Shown one piece after another: positions 20,374 to 28,366 of a stretch of 64,000 bases of DNA. The stretch covers positions 1,426,001-1,490,000 of the forward strand of contig JASGKF010000001.1 of NCBI GenBank assembly GCA_047600765.1. Direction: 5' to 3'. The stretch's first letter is position 1; each line of letters starts with the position of its first letter. The position numbers and the translations under genes are program-made. The notes under the pieces were generated by a model that saw only the letters and a list, made by a program, of their open reading frames with translations, was not told the DNA's origin and ran no database searches. This stretch comes from Viridibacterium sp047600765 (GTDB lineage Bacteria; Pseudomonadota; Gammaproteobacteria; Burkholderiales; Rhodocyclaceae).

Positions 20374-21579
20374 ATGGATCCGATGCATTCCACAGAGAGC
20401 GGCCACCCGGCAAGCGGAGCGGCTGAGCGTTACCGCGTCATCTTCGCCGGCATCTGCGCGCTGGTGCTCACCGTCGGCCTCGCGCGCTTCGCCTATACCC
20501 CGATGCTGCCCATCATGCGCGCACAGATAGGCCTGTCCGACCTCGCAGGCGGCTGGCTAGCGACGATCAACTACGCCGGCTACATGTCGGGCGCGCTACT
20601 GGCGGCGTCGATCAGCGATCTGCAGCGCAAGTTCGTGCTCTATCGCGTGGGGCTCGTCATCGCCGTGCTCAGCACGGCAGCGATGGGCCTGACCGACGAG
20701 CCGGTGCTGTGGGCCGTGCTGCGTTATCTCGCCGGTCTGTCCGGCGCTGCCGGCTTGCTGCTGGCGTCCGGCCTTGCGCTGAACTGGCTGATACGCCACG
20801 GGCATCGCCCCGAGCTGGGCCTGCATTTCGCGGGACTGGGGCTGGGCATTGTCGTCTCGGGGCTGGCCGTCGCGGCCATGGTGGACTGGCTAGGCTGGGC
20901 ACAGCAGTGGGTGGGGCTGGGCCTGCTGGGCTGCGCGTTCTTCGTCCCTGCCTGGCTGTGGCTGCCGGCACCGGCGCCCGCCCATGCCGCAGCGAGTCCG
21001 CATCTCACCGCAGTACAGGCGCCTTCACAGCGCTGGATCTGGCTGTTCACGGCGGCCTACTTCTGCGCCGGCTTCGGCTTCGTGATCAGTGCCACCTTCA
21101 TCGTCACCATCCTCGTCAAACTGCCCTTGCTCGCCGGCCATGGCGGCTGGGTGTGGGTGATCGTCGGCCTGGCAGCCACACCGTCGAGCTTCGTGTGGGA
21201 TCGCGTTGCGCAGGCCATGCGGCCGATCCCGGCGCTGCTGCTGGCCTATGGACTGCAGGTGGTCTCCATCCTGCTGCCGGCACTCAGCGACGGCCCTGTG
21301 CTCAACCTGTTCAGCGCGGCGCTCTACGGCGTGACCTTCGTTGGCATCGTGAGCCTCACGCTGACGCTGATCGGCCGCAGCTTCCCAGGCAACCCGGCCA
21401 AGGCCATGGCGCGCATGACCCTGAGCTACGGCGTGGCACAGATCGCCGCGCCAGCCATGGCGGGCTACATCGCCACCAGCACGGGCAGCTACCGCGGCGC
21501 CCTGCTCGCCACGGCCGCCATCATGCTGGGCGGCATGGGGCTGCTGATCCTGCTGATGCGGGAAGAGCGCAGCGCATAA
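20374..21579 (+). CDS. YbfB/YjiJ-family MFS transporter
   Basis: About 401 residues from ATG 20374 (MDPMHSTESG), with some doubt about which of two nearby ATGs is used. It has twelve hydrophobic segments. The first, IFAGICALVLTVGLARFAYT, with PMLPIMRAQIGLSDLAGGWL after it, is characteristic of the YbfB/YjiJ group of the major facilitator superfamily. DLQRKFVLYRVGL is the loop 2-3 MFS-type motif. Family members are inner-membrane exporters of unknown substrate, sometimes linked to toxic small molecules. A MarR regulator and a tautomerase gene follow on the same strand; MarR proteins often control such exporters, although the operator motif I see lies after this gene, not before it. Confidence 0.88.
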   Translation: MDPMHSTESGHPASGAAERYRVIFAGICALVLTVGLARFAYTPMLPIMRAQIGLSDLAGGWLATINYAGYMSGALLAASISDLQRKFVLYRVGLVIAVLSTAAMGLTDEPVLWAVLRYLAGLSGAAGLLLASGLALNWLIRHGHRPELGLHFAGLGLGIVVSGLAVAAMVDWLGWAQQWVGLGLLGCAFFVPAWLWLPAPAPAHAAASPHLTAVQAPSQRWIWLFTAAYFCAGFGFVISATFIVTILVKLPLLAGHGGWVWVIVGLAATPSSFVWDRVAQAMRPIPALLLAYGLQVVSILLPALSDGPVLNLFSAALYGVTFVGIVSLTLTLIGRSFPGNPAKAMARMTLSYGVAQIAAPAMAGYIATSTGSYRGALLATAAIMLGGMGLLILLMREERSA

Positions 21580-21613
21580 GCCGAAGTCAGCACCAGTGGC
21601 GGCCTGTTTTCTT

Positions 21614-21655
21614 ACATAGTTGCATTGCTAACAAACTTGATCTAGCATGGTTTCA
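21614..21655 (+). promoter_or_regulatory. marR promoter with overlapping operator
   Basis: TTGCAT (21620-21625) and TAGCAT (21643-21648) are spaced by 17 bp. The -35 lies inside ACATAGTTGCATTGCTAA (21614-21631), a motif repeated at 22084 before the tautomerase gene. The predicted transcript start is at or next to the ATG (21655), and no ribosome-binding site is seen, so the mRNA may be leaderless. Confidence 0.6.
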
Positions 21656-22071
21656 TGTTCGAGCAATGTCTCTACTTCAACACCACGGCGCTGGCGCGCC
21701 TTCTGGAGCGCCTGTGGACGCAGGCTTTCGAGCCTTTCGGGCTGACACCCGCGCAAGCCTTCATGCTGCGCGTGGTGCTGGAGAAACCCGGCCTGTTGCA
21801 ACGCGAGCTGGCTGCGGAGCTGACGATTGCCCGCGCCACCGCCACGCGCACGCTGGACGGCCTGCAGAAGCTGGGCTTCATCGAACGCCACAGCACCGAG
21901 AACGACGGCCGCGAACAGGCCATCTTCCCGACCACGCCGGCAGTCCGCCTGCGTGATGCGATCAACAGCGCGAGTGGCGACGTGACACGCCATCTGAAGC
22001 GCGAGCTGGGAACGCAACACTTCGACGAAATCGTTTCCGGTCTGCGAGGCATTCGCTCAAACCTCGAGTAA
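21655..22071 (+). CDS. MarR-family transcriptional regulator
   Basis: 138 residues, the usual MarR size. The winged helix-turn-helix is at about residues 30-95: TPAQAFMLRVVLEKPGLLQ, then RELAAELTIARATATRTLDG and LQKLGFIERHSTENDGREQ, the wing with its D-x-R motif. MarR dimers bind palindromic operators near the promoter and release on binding phenolic or other ligands. The shared motif ACATAGTTG(C/T)ATTGCTAA before this gene and before the tautomerase gene is the likely operator, giving autorepression and control of the tautomerase. The start at 21655 fits the MarR N-terminus. Confidence 0.92.
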   Translation: MFEQCLYFNTTALARLLERLWTQAFEPFGLTPAQAFMLRVVLEKPGLLQRELAAELTIARATATRTLDGLQKLGFIERHSTENDGREQAIFPTTPAVRLRDAINSASGDVTRHLKRELGTQHFDEIVSGLRGIRSNLE

Positions 22072-22083
22072 AAAATTTTGAGC

Positions 22084-22105
22084 ACATAGTTGTATTGCTA
22101 ATCAA
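22084..22105 (+). promoter_or_regulatory. Second copy of the MarR-type operator, before the tautomerase gene
   Basis: ACATAGTTGTATTGCTAATC matches the site at 21614 in 17 of its first 18 positions. It starts 12 bp after the marR stop and ends just before the CAGGAG ribosome-binding site of the tautomerase gene. Two such close matches around a marR gene are unlikely by chance. Confidence 0.65.
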
Positions 22106-22117
22106 CAGGAGATCATC

Positions 22118-22513
22118 ATGCCCATCCTCAACGTCAAGGTCAGCGCTACCAAGTCACCCGAGCTCACGCGGCGCATCGCCGACCTGCTGCTCGACCTCAC
22201 CTCGCGCATCCTGCGCAAGAAGCGCGATGTCACGGCCATCGTCATCGACTACGTGGCGCACGACGACTGGCTCATCGCCGGCCGCCCGCTCAGCGAGCAT
22301 GGCAAGAACAGCTTCTACTTCGACATCCGCATCACCGACGAAACCAACACCAAGGACGAGAAGGCGCAATACATTCGCGAAGCCTTTGCCGGCTTCGAAG
22401 CCATCCTCGGCAACCTGCACGAAGAGAGCTACATCCACGTGCAGGATGTGCGGGCTGCGTCCTATGGCTACGGCGGCCGTACGCAGGAGAGCCGCTACCA
22501 GCACCCGGCTTGA
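22118..22513 (+). CDS. Tautomerase superfamily protein (4-oxalocrotonate tautomerase type)
   Basis: 131 residues starting MPILNVKVSATKSPEL. After removal of Met the N-terminal proline is the catalytic base of this superfamily, and the beta-strand plus helix that follow (RRIADLLLDLTSRILRKKRD, VTAIVIDYVAHDDW) are typical. It is about twice the length of the smallest 4-OT enzymes, similar to the single-chain tautomerases. It should interconvert keto and enol forms of small acids; the substrate is unknown. CAGGAG precedes ATG 22118. The MarR-type operator just upstream implies induction by a ligand, perhaps a phenolic compound. Confidence 0.85.
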   Translation: MPILNVKVSATKSPELTRRIADLLLDLTSRILRKKRDVTAIVIDYVAHDDWLIAGRPLSEHGKNSFYFDIRITDETNTKDEKAQYIREAFAGFEAILGNLHEESYIHVQDVRAASYGYGGRTQESRYQHPA

Positions 22514-22626
22514 TGGCAAACAAGACGTCGGTGGACAGGGCGCGCATTCCTGCCATGCAAAGGGAATGGCTCCGTGTCATGCTCACGTCCTGTCGCGTCA
22601 CCGTATTTCATCCCGGGAGTGTTCAA

Positions 22627-23118
22627 TTGAAAGCGTTTCCCCTCTGCTGCCTCGCCATCATGCTGAGCCTGTCGCAGCAAGCCCATGCGCAGGCCTACAA
22701 GTGCAAGCAGGCAAATGGCCGCGTGAGCTTCCAGGACCAGCCCTGCGAGGGCGCCGGCGGTGGTTCGGCCATCACCCTGCCCTCTAGCGGCAGCCCGGCC
22801 CCTGCCCCCGGGAAGGCGCCGGCACGGATGGCAGACTCGCCCAAAGCGCACCCCGCGCAGAAGCAGAGCGCAGAGGAGCAATGGCGCGAAACCCAGCGGC
22901 AGCGTGAAGAGCAGAAGATCCGCGAAGAGAACGACAAGATCACGGCGTACAACAAGTCGGTTCGCTGCAGCAATTCGCGCAAGCAACTGGAGATCGTCAA
23001 GATGGACCGGCCCGTCTTCACGCGCGACAACGACGGTAACCGCCACTACCTGGAAGACAGCAATCGGGCGGCTGCGATTGCTGCAGCGGAGCGACGCGTC
23101 GCGGAAGACTGCCGTTAA
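22627..23118 (+). CDS. DUF4124 domain secreted/periplasmic protein
   Basis: About 163 residues if it starts at TTG 22627, which gives a good signal peptide (KAFPLCCLAIMLSLSQQAHA|QA). The frame is open further upstream, but that part is not protein-like. Right after the signal comes the DUF4124 motif YKCKQANGRVSFQDQPC, which has two cysteines and an aromatic strand. A proline/alanine linker and a charged helix (EEQWRETQRQREEQKIREEN) follow, then CSNSRKQLEIVKMDRPV. DUF4124 proteins are common in beta- and gammaproteobacteria; their role is not known. The start choice is uncertain. Confidence 0.75.
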   Translation: MKAFPLCCLAIMLSLSQQAHAQAYKCKQANGRVSFQDQPCEGAGGGSAITLPSSGSPAPAPGKAPARMADSPKAHPAQKQSAEEQWRETQRQREEQKIREENDKITAYNKSVRCSNSRKQLEIVKMDRPVFTRDNDGNRHYLEDSNRAAAIAAAERRVAEDCR

Positions 23119-23131
23119 GACCCCAGCCCGC

Positions 23132-23863
23132 TCAGCGCTTGCGGCAGACCAGCAGCACTTCATCGACGCCGGTCGCGTCGATCAGCCCCGCTTGCAGCGC
23201 CAGCGTGGGCTGGCGCGACAGGCTCAGTGGCATGCAGAGGTTGTACCACCACATGGCATGGTCGCGGAAATGCGTGAGCCACCACATGCCGGCATCCAGC
23301 AGACGTGAGGACTTGGCCTGCAGGCCATAGACGGCGCTGCGCTCGACGTCGAAGCCATGTTCGTCGAGCTTGGACAGCAGGCGCTCGGGTTCGTAACGAC
23401 GCCGGTGTCCAACAAAGTCATCAAACGGCGTCCAGCGATCAGGATGCAGCGGCACGGAAGCGAGCATGACGGCGCCGGGTCGGGCGACACGTGACAGTTC
23501 GGACAGCGCGCCGTCTTCATCGTCGACATGTTCGATCACGTCGAAAGCACACAGGAAGTCGACCGTCGCAGACGGCAGCGGAATGGCACCGATCTGGCCC
23601 TGCATCACGCGCGAACCGGCTGCACGAAGAGGGCCCAGCGCAGCAGCGCTGATGTCGAGAAACAGCGTGTCTTCAAGCGGCAAACGCGGCCGCAGGCCGG
23701 GCGCAACTTCGAGGCGCATCTGCTGTGGCGCGAGCAGGCTGCTCACCAGCGGCCAGGTGTTGAAGCGATGCGGCAGGATGAGCCGCGCACCGGACCACAG
23801 GGAGTCGTAGAACCGGCGGTTCTCACGCACGATTTTTACCTGGGCTGATTCAGCTGTGAGCAT
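23132..23863 (-). CDS. Class I SAM-dependent methyltransferase
   Basis: 243 residues from ATG 23863 (MLTAESAQVKIVRENRRFYD); an open extension upstream has no family similarity. The Rossmann fold is visible: LRLEVAPGLRP-type motif I (here MRLEVAPGLRPRLP), LFLDISAAALG, then IPLPSATVDFLCAFDVIEHV (motif II with D-V-I-E-H), and ELSRVARPGAVMLASVPLHP, as in Methyltransf_11 proteins. VPLHPDRWTPFDDFVGHRRR resembles the second half of small-molecule or quinone-type methyltransferases. The substrate is unknown. It converges on the DUF4124 gene, with 13 bp between stop codons. Confidence 0.88.
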   Translation of the reverse strand: MLTAESAQVKIVRENRRFYDSLWSGARLILPHRFNTWPLVSSLLAPQQMRLEVAPGLRPRLPLEDTLFLDISAAALGPLRAAGSRVMQGQIGAIPLPSATVDFLCAFDVIEHVDDEDGALSELSRVARPGAVMLASVPLHPDRWTPFDDFVGHRRRYEPERLLSKLDEHGFDVERSAVYGLQAKSSRLLDAGMWWLTHFRDHAMWWYNLCMPLSLSRQPTLALQAGLIDATGVDEVLLVCRKR

Positions 23864-24097
23864 CAAGAAGTCGGACGAGGCGGTACGGCAGCGTTCGCTT
23901 GGCAGGGCGGTACTCACGGGCCGAACGCAAGCACCCACGACGTAAAGGTAACCCAATTGCGAAACGCGTTGCGGGGCAGGCTTGCTTCTGTTCGCCGAAG
24001 CCCCTCCCCGGCCGGACTGGGCATGTCCGTGCCCTCACGACTTGCCTATCGGGCAATCCTCGCTAACATTCCTCCGCCTCCACCACAGGAACACCAT

Positions 24098-24844
24098 ATG
24101 CCTCCAGTGCTGCTCGTCACCGGCGCCAGCCGCGGCATAGGCGCAGCCACGGCGCGCCTCGCCGCATCGCGCGGCTATGCCGTGTGTATCAACTACTTGC
24201 GCAACCGGCAGGCCGCCGAAACCCTGGCAGCAGAAATCGAAGCCCGCGGCGCTCAGGTCATGACGCATGCGGCTGACGTGGGCGTGGAGGCTGATGTCGT
24301 GTCGATGTTCGCAGCCATCGATTCCAGGCTGGGGCCCATCAGTGCGCTGGTGAACAACGCAGGCTCTCTGGAGACGCAGATGCGCGTCGAACAGATGGAT
24401 GCTGGCCGACTGATGCGCAGTCTGCAAACCAACGTGGTCGGCAGCTTCCTCTGCGCACGCGAAGCGGTGCGTCGCATGTCCACGCGACATGGCGGGGCAG
24501 GCGGCGCCATCGTCAATGTGTCGTCGATGGCGGCACGGCTGGGCTCGCCCAACGAATACGTCGACTACGCCGCGTCGAAGGGTGCCATCGACAGCTTCAC
24601 GATAGGGCTGGCACGCGAAGTGGCTGCAGAAGGCATACGTGTTAACGCAGTACGCCCGGGCCTGATCTACACAGACATCCACACTGCGGGCGGTGAGCCG
24701 GGGCGCGTAGATCGTCTCAAAGGCGGCTTGCCGATGGGGCGTGGCGGTCAGCCGGAAGAAGTGGCGATGGCAATCTTATGGCTGCTATCGGCCGAAGCTG
24801 CGTACTCGACCGGCAGCTTCATCGACGTGTCGGGCGGACGCTGA
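24098..24844 (+). CDS. SDR-family oxidoreductase
   Basis: 248 residues from ATG 24098, preceded by CAGGAA. It is a classical short-chain dehydrogenase: TGASRGIGAATARLA is the Rossmann NAD(P)-binding glycine motif, NNAGSLE the structural NAG motif, VNVSSMAARLG the catalytic Ser region, and YVDYAASKGAIDSF the Y-x-x-x-K active site. RPGLIYTDIH and the end STGSFIDVSGGR are typical of the glucose/ribitol dehydrogenase-type group. It should oxidise or reduce an alcohol or carbonyl with NAD(P)(H) in the cytoplasm; the substrate is not evident. The start was chosen because the Rossmann strand MPPVLLVTGAS begins there. Confidence 0.94.
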   Translation: MPPVLLVTGASRGIGAATARLAASRGYAVCINYLRNRQAAETLAAEIEARGAQVMTHAADVGVEADVVSMFAAIDSRLGPISALVNNAGSLETQMRVEQMDAGRLMRSLQTNVVGSFLCAREAVRRMSTRHGGAGGAIVNVSSMAARLGSPNEYVDYAASKGAIDSFTIGLAREVAAEGIRVNAVRPGLIYTDIHTAGGEPGRVDRLKGGLPMGRGGQPEEVAMAILWLLSAEAAYSTGSFIDVSGGR

Positions 24845-25043
24845 GGCCAACACAGCCAGAGCGCACGACACCTTTGCAGGTTTGTTACACCAGCTCCGAT
24901 CTGCAGCAAGGAACGCTTGAAATGCCCGGTTTGTCACATGCCCGACCACAGATTGCCCGTAAAATGACATTGGATTCATCGCGCCAATCCGGGAGAACCT
25001 GTGCGCGCACCATCGTTCTGATAGCCCATAAAAAGAGTGAGTC

Positions 25044-26057
25044 ATGATCAAGAAAATCACAGTAGTTCTGGCCTTGAGCGCAGCGGCAATAGCCCAGGCT
25101 GCGCCTGTTACTTTCAATTTCGTCTACCAGGACGCCGCAGGCGTCGGCTTCAACGATGCAACGCTTGGCGCACAACGCAAGGCTGCGCTGGTTGCTGCTG
25201 GTGAAACATGGGGCAGCTTGCTGAACGCCAGCTACGCCGGCGAAACGATCAACATCAGCGTCAGTTTCAACTCAGCATCCACCAGCATCAGCCCACTGGC
25301 GAGCACAAGTGCCGGCAATACGGTTTATGCAAATGCCGCGCTGGGCGGACAGGGCGTCGCAAACAGGATCTACACCGCGCCGCTGGCAGAGCACCTGGCA
25401 GGTCACAACCTCAATGGCAGCACCGTTGACTTCGGCCTGAGCTTCAACCCGAACGTTTCAACCTATCTTGGTCTTGATGGCAGTCCCGGCACCGGTCAGT
25501 ACGATTTCGAAACCTATGCGCTGCGCGGTATCGGCAACGCGCTGGGTTTCCACTCGCGCATCTACCGGAGCGCGACGCCTGCCGCCGAAGGCGCTGTAAA
25601 AGGTGGTTTCTATGCCTACTACGACAGCGCATCGAATTCACTCGTGCGCCTGCCCGGCATCTACGACAGTTTCCTTGCTGACGGCAATGGCACATCCCTG
25701 CTTGCCATGACCGATGCCCAGCGCTTCACGGCACTCACCAGCGGCAGCCTGTACTGGACGGGAGCCAATGCTGTTGCCGCCAATGGCGGCGCCTACGTGA
25801 GGCTCAACTCGATGGCGCCCACTGCTGACGGCTCGATCACTGGCAACGTGGCGCACTACTTCGATGTCTCCGTGGACTCTCTGATGAGCTACCCACCGGT
25901 GGCCGGAGTCAGCAAGACCGTCGACCCCATCATGCTGGGCGTCATGAAGGACATCGGCTGGAACGTGTCAGCTGTGCCAGAACCCTCGACCTACGCAATG
26001 CTTTTCGCTGGTCTGGCAATCATCGGCAGCACGGCTCGCCGTCGCATGCGCACCTGA
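25044..26057 (+). CDS. PEP-CTERM surface protein with a degenerate metallopeptidase site
   Basis: 337 residues. The signal peptide (ITVVLALSAAAIAQA|AP) and a C-terminal PEP-CTERM tail (VPEPSTYAMLFAGLAIIG then STARRRMRT) mark it for exosortase processing at the cell envelope. The body has the look of secreted zinc-peptidase-like proteins with an N-terminal FNFVYQDAAGVGF strand. At the place where relatives have a helix of the type HEIGHALGF, this protein reads YALRGIGNALGFHSR: the first His and Glu of HExxH are replaced, so it is probably catalytically dead. SVDSLMSYPP and MKDIGW are other typical stretches. No exosortase gene is in the window. Confidence 0.78.
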   Translation: MIKKITVVLALSAAAIAQAAPVTFNFVYQDAAGVGFNDATLGAQRKAALVAAGETWGSLLNASYAGETINISVSFNSASTSISPLASTSAGNTVYANAALGGQGVANRIYTAPLAEHLAGHNLNGSTVDFGLSFNPNVSTYLGLDGSPGTGQYDFETYALRGIGNALGFHSRIYRSATPAAEGAVKGGFYAYYDSASNSLVRLPGIYDSFLADGNGTSLLAMTDAQRFTALTSGSLYWTGANAVAANGGAYVRLNSMAPTADGSITGNVAHYFDVSVDSLMSYPPVAGVSKTVDPIMLGVMKDIGWNVSAVPEPSTYAMLFAGLAIIGSTARRRMRT

Positions 26058-26067
26058 GTAGTGGAGT

Positions 26068-26098
26068 CATGGCCGCGGAGCAGCGCTCCGTGGCCATG
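26068..26098. terminator. Bidirectional hairpin between convergent genes
   Basis: CATGGCCGCGGAG pairs with CTCCGTGGCCATG around CAGCG (one G-T pair). It lies between the stop of the PEP-CTERM gene and the stop of the convergent TonB-like gene. Confidence 0.7.
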
Positions 26099-26115
26099 AT
26101 CTGTTTGCTACAAAC

Positions 26116-28257
26116 TCACTCCAATCTGACCGCCGTATCGAAGATCCAGCTACGGCGGATCTCGACCACGTCGTAGTCACGTACCAGCGCCGGGACAAAC
26201 GCCGGATATGGCGCCTGGGCCCTGATGATCTGCCGAATGGCTTCGTCGATGACCGGCACGCCACTCGATGTCACGAAGGTCACCGCTTCCACGCTACCGT
26301 CTGAACGCATGGCGACGGTGATCAGTGGGTGGACATGGGGCTGCTTCGCAATCTCGCGCACTTTCTCGATCGGCGTGTTGAGCTGGATCCGGCGCCCCCA
26401 GGCTTCAGCATAAGCAACAAGCTCGGGGTTGGCGTCGCTACGACCGAACAGCCTCGCGCGGCGCAATCCGTAGGACAGGGGGAGTGGCGCAGCTGCCGTA
26501 CGCGGTGATGCAGCCGCGGCATCGCGGCGTGCTGCTTCTTCGTCGAGCTGGCGACCGATGGCCTTGAGTCGTGCCTCACGCGCGGCCTCCTGCTCGGCCT
26601 GTTCACGCTGTGCCCTCTCCTGCCGGGCACGCTCCTGTCGTGCGGCTTCTTGTCTGGCCGTTTCCTGCAGGGCTGCAAGACGCGCCACTTCCAGCAAGGC
26701 CTTCTCCTGCCGCAGCGCCTCAAGGCGTGCTGCTTCCTTGCGCTCGGCCTCCTGTCTCGCAGCCTCCTGCACCGCGGCCTGACGTGCCGCTTCCAGTCGT
26801 GCGGCTTCCTGTCTGGCCAGCTCACGCTGCGCCTGCTCCTGTCTGGCCTTCTCCAGCCTGAGAGCTTCCTGCTTCGCGGCTTCGAGACGCTCGGCTTCCC
26901 TGCGCGCCGCGTCGGCACGCTCCTGTTCCTGTCGTGCCGCGGCCAGCCGTGCGGCTTCGAGTCTGGCGGCCTCCTGCAGGGCGCGTTCGCGCTGCAACTG
27001 CTCCTGCCGGGCTTTTTCAAGGCGTGCCGCTTCCAGCCTTGCAGACTCGATGCGCTCAGCCTCCTTGCGCGCTGCCTCGACACGTTCCTGCTCCAGGCGT
27101 GCTGCGGCCTGGCGTGCAGCTTCAGCCTGCGCGGCTTCCTGCAAGGCTTTCTCGCGCTGCACCTGCTCCTGTCGCGCCTTTTCAAGGCGAGCGGCTTCCT
27201 GTCTTGCGGACTCGATCCGTTCGGCCTCACGGCGCGCGGCTTCAGCACGTTCGAGCTCCTGTCTGGCGGCGGCCTGGCGCGCAGCCTCCTGCTTAGCCGC
27301 TTCCTGCTTAGCCGCTTCCTGCTTCGCCACTTCCTGCAGCGCGCGTTCCCGCTGCAGTTGTTCCTGTTTCAGGCGCTCTTGCCTCAGGGTTTCCTGTCGG
27401 GCGCTCTCCTGGCGTTCGGCTTCGAGTCGCTGCGTTTCGGCGCGCTCCTGTTCCTGTCTGAGCGCAGCCAGTCTGGCAGCCTCCAGGCGACTGGCCTCCT
27501 GCCGTGCCAGCTCCTGTCGCTGCTGTTCCTGACGCAAGGCCTCGCGGCGCTCTGCTTCAATGCGGGCCGCTTCGAGCCTAGCGCTTTCCTGCCGCGCCGC
27601 CTCCATGCGTTCGGCTTCTCGCCGTGTAGCCTCCGCACGCTCAAGCTCCAGCCGGGCGGCCGCCAATCTGGCGGCTTCGACTCGCGCAGCCTCCTGACGC
27701 ACCTGCTCCTGTCGCAATGCTTCCAGACGCGCTTGTTCCTGACGTTCAGCCTCTCGCCTCTCAGCCTCAAGCGCCGCCTGCTTCTGTGCGGCCGCTTCGG
27801 CTTCAGCACGGCGCAGCCGGTCTGCTTCAGGCTCGGGGGCGCTCTGTTCGACGACGGGCTCAGGCTGGCGCAGCGCGGCGTTGCCGGGCTCGACGCGGAT
27901 ACTGGCTTCGGAGCGCTCCGCCACCAGCACCGGGGCTTGCTCGGCGACCACGGCGGGCGCCGGGGTGTCGTGCTGCGGCTCAATGGGCTTCGCTTCAGCG
28001 GGTGGCGGTTTGACTGCAACGGCTCCGGCAGCCCGTGCGGCATCGTCGGGCTGTACGGCAACGTGCTCGTTCGAGGACTCGGCAGGAGCCTCCGGCATCA
28101 CCAGCACGGCACGCAAAGCATCCACCTGGCGCGTCACGGCATTCAGGCCCGCTCCGCCAAACCCGAGGCTCAGCAGCAGCGCATGAACCAGCAGGGATAG
28201 CAGGAACGCGAAGCCCAGTCGCCTGTGGTCACGCGAAACGGTGGAGTCAGATTTCAA
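26116..28257 (-). CDS. TonB-like energy transducer with very long coiled coil
   Basis: 713 residues. The N-terminus has a short basic segment and one membrane helix (LGFAFLLSLLVHALLLSLGF), as in TonB and TolA. Residues about 50-150 are Pro/Ala/Glu-rich. From about 150 to 590 the chain is a nearly unbroken series of A-R-Q-E-A/E-R-L-E heptad-like repeats, predicted to form one long coiled coil that spans the periplasm. The last 95 residues are a TonB C-terminal domain (VHPLITVAMRSDGSVEAVTF, VIDEAIRQIIRAQAPYPAF). TonB is usually 220-280 residues and TolA about 420, so this is unusually long. No exbB, exbD or tol genes are adjacent. The repeats create long mirror frames on the other strand, which are not genes. 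Confidence 0.85.
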   Translation of the reverse strand: MKSDSTVSRDHRRLGFAFLLSLLVHALLLSLGFGGAGLNAVTRQVDALRAVLVMPEAPAESSNEHVAVQPDDAARAAGAVAVKPPPAEAKPIEPQHDTPAPAVVAEQAPVLVAERSEASIRVEPGNAALRQPEPVVEQSAPEPEADRLRRAEAEAAAQKQAALEAERREAERQEQARLEALRQEQVRQEAARVEAARLAAARLELERAEATRREAERMEAARQESARLEAARIEAERREALRQEQQRQELARQEASRLEAARLAALRQEQERAETQRLEAERQESARQETLRQERLKQEQLQRERALQEVAKQEAAKQEAAKQEAARQAAARQELERAEAARREAERIESARQEAARLEKARQEQVQREKALQEAAQAEAARQAAARLEQERVEAARKEAERIESARLEAARLEKARQEQLQRERALQEAARLEAARLAAARQEQERADAARREAERLEAAKQEALRLEKARQEQAQRELARQEAARLEAARQAAVQEAARQEAERKEAARLEALRQEKALLEVARLAALQETARQEAARQERARQERAQREQAEQEAAREARLKAIGRQLDEEAARRDAAAASPRTAAAPLPLSYGLRRARLFGRSDANPELVAYAEAWGRRIQLNTPIEKVREIAKQPHVHPLITVAMRSDGSVEAVTFVTSSGVPVIDEAIRQIIRAQAPYPAFVPALVRDYDVVEIRRSWIFDTAVRLE

Positions 28258-28308
28258 ACCGGGAAGCCTTGCTCAATGCCGAACGACGGCATCGTACAGG
28301 CTGAACGC

Positions 28309-28341
28309 AAACAAAAACGCACGCCGGGAAAGGGCGTGCGT
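28309..28341 (-). terminator. Terminator of the peroxiredoxin gene
   Basis: Read on the minus strand, ACGCACGCCC pairs with GGCGTGCGT and is followed by a T-rich run (the plus strand reads CAAACAAAAACGC). It lies about 25 bp after the peroxiredoxin stop. Confidence 0.85.
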
Positions 28342-28366
28342 TCCGTACTGCCGGACAGTGGACAGA

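Noticed and set aside
26650..28200. A 516-codon open frame on the plus strand opposite the TonB-like gene
   Set aside because: It is the mirror of the Ala/Arg/Gln/Glu coiled-coil repeats; it has no start context or family features.
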